NCBI GenBank assembly: GCA_017962865.1
Contig: JAGCUM010000222.1
Location: 1 to 5,473 of the forward strand
From: Spirochaetales bacterium
GTDB lineage: Bacteria; Spirochaetota; Spirochaetia; Sphaerochaetales; Sphaerochaetaceae
Reading direction: 5' to 3'
DNA length: 5,473 bases
Under the pieces are notes generated by a model. The model had not been told where the DNA came from, searched no databases, and saw nothing but the letters and a program-made list of their open reading frames with translations. How positions within the stretch are numbered: position 1 is the first letter of the stretch; every line of letters starts with the position of its first letter. This document shows, piece after piece, positions 4,822 to 5,473 of this stretch. Both the position numbers and the translations under genes were made by a program.

Positions 4822-5473
4822 ATGAAAATCGAGCTTAAGTACGGATGCAATCCGAATCAGAAAAACGCTTACCTCGAGAGCATGGGTGACATGCCGGTGG
4901 AAGTACTCAACGGAAGAGCCGGTTATATCAATCTGATGGATGCCCTGAACGGATGGCAGCTTGTGAGCGAACTGAAGGCCGCAACCGGTATGAGCGCAGC
5001 CTCCTCATTCAAGCATGTTTCACCTGCAGGCGCAGCGGTGTCGGTCCCTCTGTCGGATACTGAGAGGAAGATGTACTTCGTTTCTCCTTCCATGGATCTG
5101 AGCCCCCTTGCAACTGCATACATCAGGGCCCGCGGTGCGGATCGCATGGCAAGTTTCGGGGATTTCGTAAGCCTCTCGGATGTGTGTGACAGATGTACTG
5201 CCTCGATAATCTCAAAGGAGGTTTCCTACGGAGTCATTGCCCCGGGTTACGAGCCTGAGGCTTTGGAGATACTAAAGGCAAAGAAGGGCGGAAGCTTTCT
5301 GGTTCTTGAGATCGATCCTTCCTATGTCCCTCAGACTGCAGAGAAACATACAGTATTCGGTCTGGACCTGGTGCAGGACCATAACTGCTGGATTCCGGAT
5401 GCAAGCACTTTTGAAGATATCAGGTCTGTGGAGAAATCAATTCCCGAAAGTGCAAGACTGGATATGATCGTGG
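4822..5473 (+). CDS. purH: Stand-alone AICAR transformylase (PurH C-terminal-domain protein), partial, C-terminus beyond window
   Basis: The visible 217 residues match the AICAR-formyltransferase domain of PurH and begin directly at it. They show KYGCNPNQ (6-13, the usual LRYGxNPHQ), VLNGRAGYINLMDALNGW (28-45), SFKHVSPAGAAV (62-73) with the catalytic Lys-His pair K64-H65, and ARGADRMASFGDFVSLSD (103-120). The known reaction is transfer of a formyl group from 10-formyl-tetrahydrofolate to AICAR to give FAICAR. The IMP-cyclohydrolase (MGS-fold) domain of about 200 residues that starts ordinary PurH is absent; the upstream purO supplies that activity. Stand-alone forms are about 390 residues, so roughly the last 45 percent lies beyond the window. 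The frame is intact to the end. The symbol purH applies only to this half of the bifunctional enzyme. Confidence 0.92.
   Translation, partial: MKIELKYGCNPNQKNAYLESMGDMPVEVLNGRAGYINLMDALNGWQLVSELKAATGMSAASSFKHVSPAGAAVSVPLSDTERKMYFVSPSMDLSPLATAYIRARGADRMASFGDFVSLSDVCDRCTASIISKEVSYGVIAPGYEPEALEILKAKKGGSFLVLEIDPSYVPQTAEKHTVFGLDLVQDHNCWIPDASTFEDIRSVEKSIPESARLDMIV

Overview
The window looks like chromosomal DNA from a bacterium, probably an anaerobe. Base composition is close to balanced, and arginine AGG/AGA and isoleucine ATA codons are common. Most genes have Shine-Dalgarno (SD) sequences, and sigma-70-like promoters can be read in the two divergent gaps. An IMP cyclohydrolase of the PurO type sits next to a stand-alone AICAR transformylase, a split arrangement that fits anaerobic Firmicutes, spirochaetes or similar groups (from memory of these families). 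The sequence alone does not fix the genus. No mobile element, CRISPR array, tRNA or rRNA was seen.

Left region (1-2706): a class I (DeoC/LacD/FbaB/LsrF-type) aldolase runs leftward off the window edge (591 to 1). It is divergent from a rightward three-gene unit: a TetR-type repressor (836-1366), a PTP-like phosphatase of the Y_phosphatase3/MptpB type (1405-2214) and a zinc-dependent CDA-fold nucleobase/nucleoside deaminase (2224-2706). The 244-bp gap between aldolase and repressor is dense with signals. It holds two divergent promoters, three tandem 14-bp-spaced copies of a 13-bp motif over the tetR-side promoter, an inverted copy over the aldolase -35, and a GAAC-N4-GTTC palindrome in the aldolase leader. 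The simplest reading is a locally regulated module in which the repressor controls itself, its two downstream enzymes and the divergent aldolase. Its inducer and substrate are unknown.

Middle (2707-4086): a leftward FAD-dependent dehydrogenase-like flavoprotein (COG2509 type) with an unusual N-terminal four-cysteine cluster. Its stop codon directly abuts the deaminase stop, with no intergenic base between the convergent genes. A perfect 8-bp inverted repeat lies just inside the end of the deaminase gene.

Right region (4087-5473): a 73-bp gap separates the flavoprotein from a rightward purine operon: purO-like IMP cyclohydrolase (4160-4819), then, two bases later, the AICAR-transformylase domain protein (4822 onward, cut by the window end). 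Together they would perform the last two steps of IMP synthesis that bifunctional PurH performs in most bacteria. Neither gene flanking the 73-bp gap has a convincing SD, and the -10-like boxes are so close to the start codons that leaderless or near-leaderless transcripts are likely.
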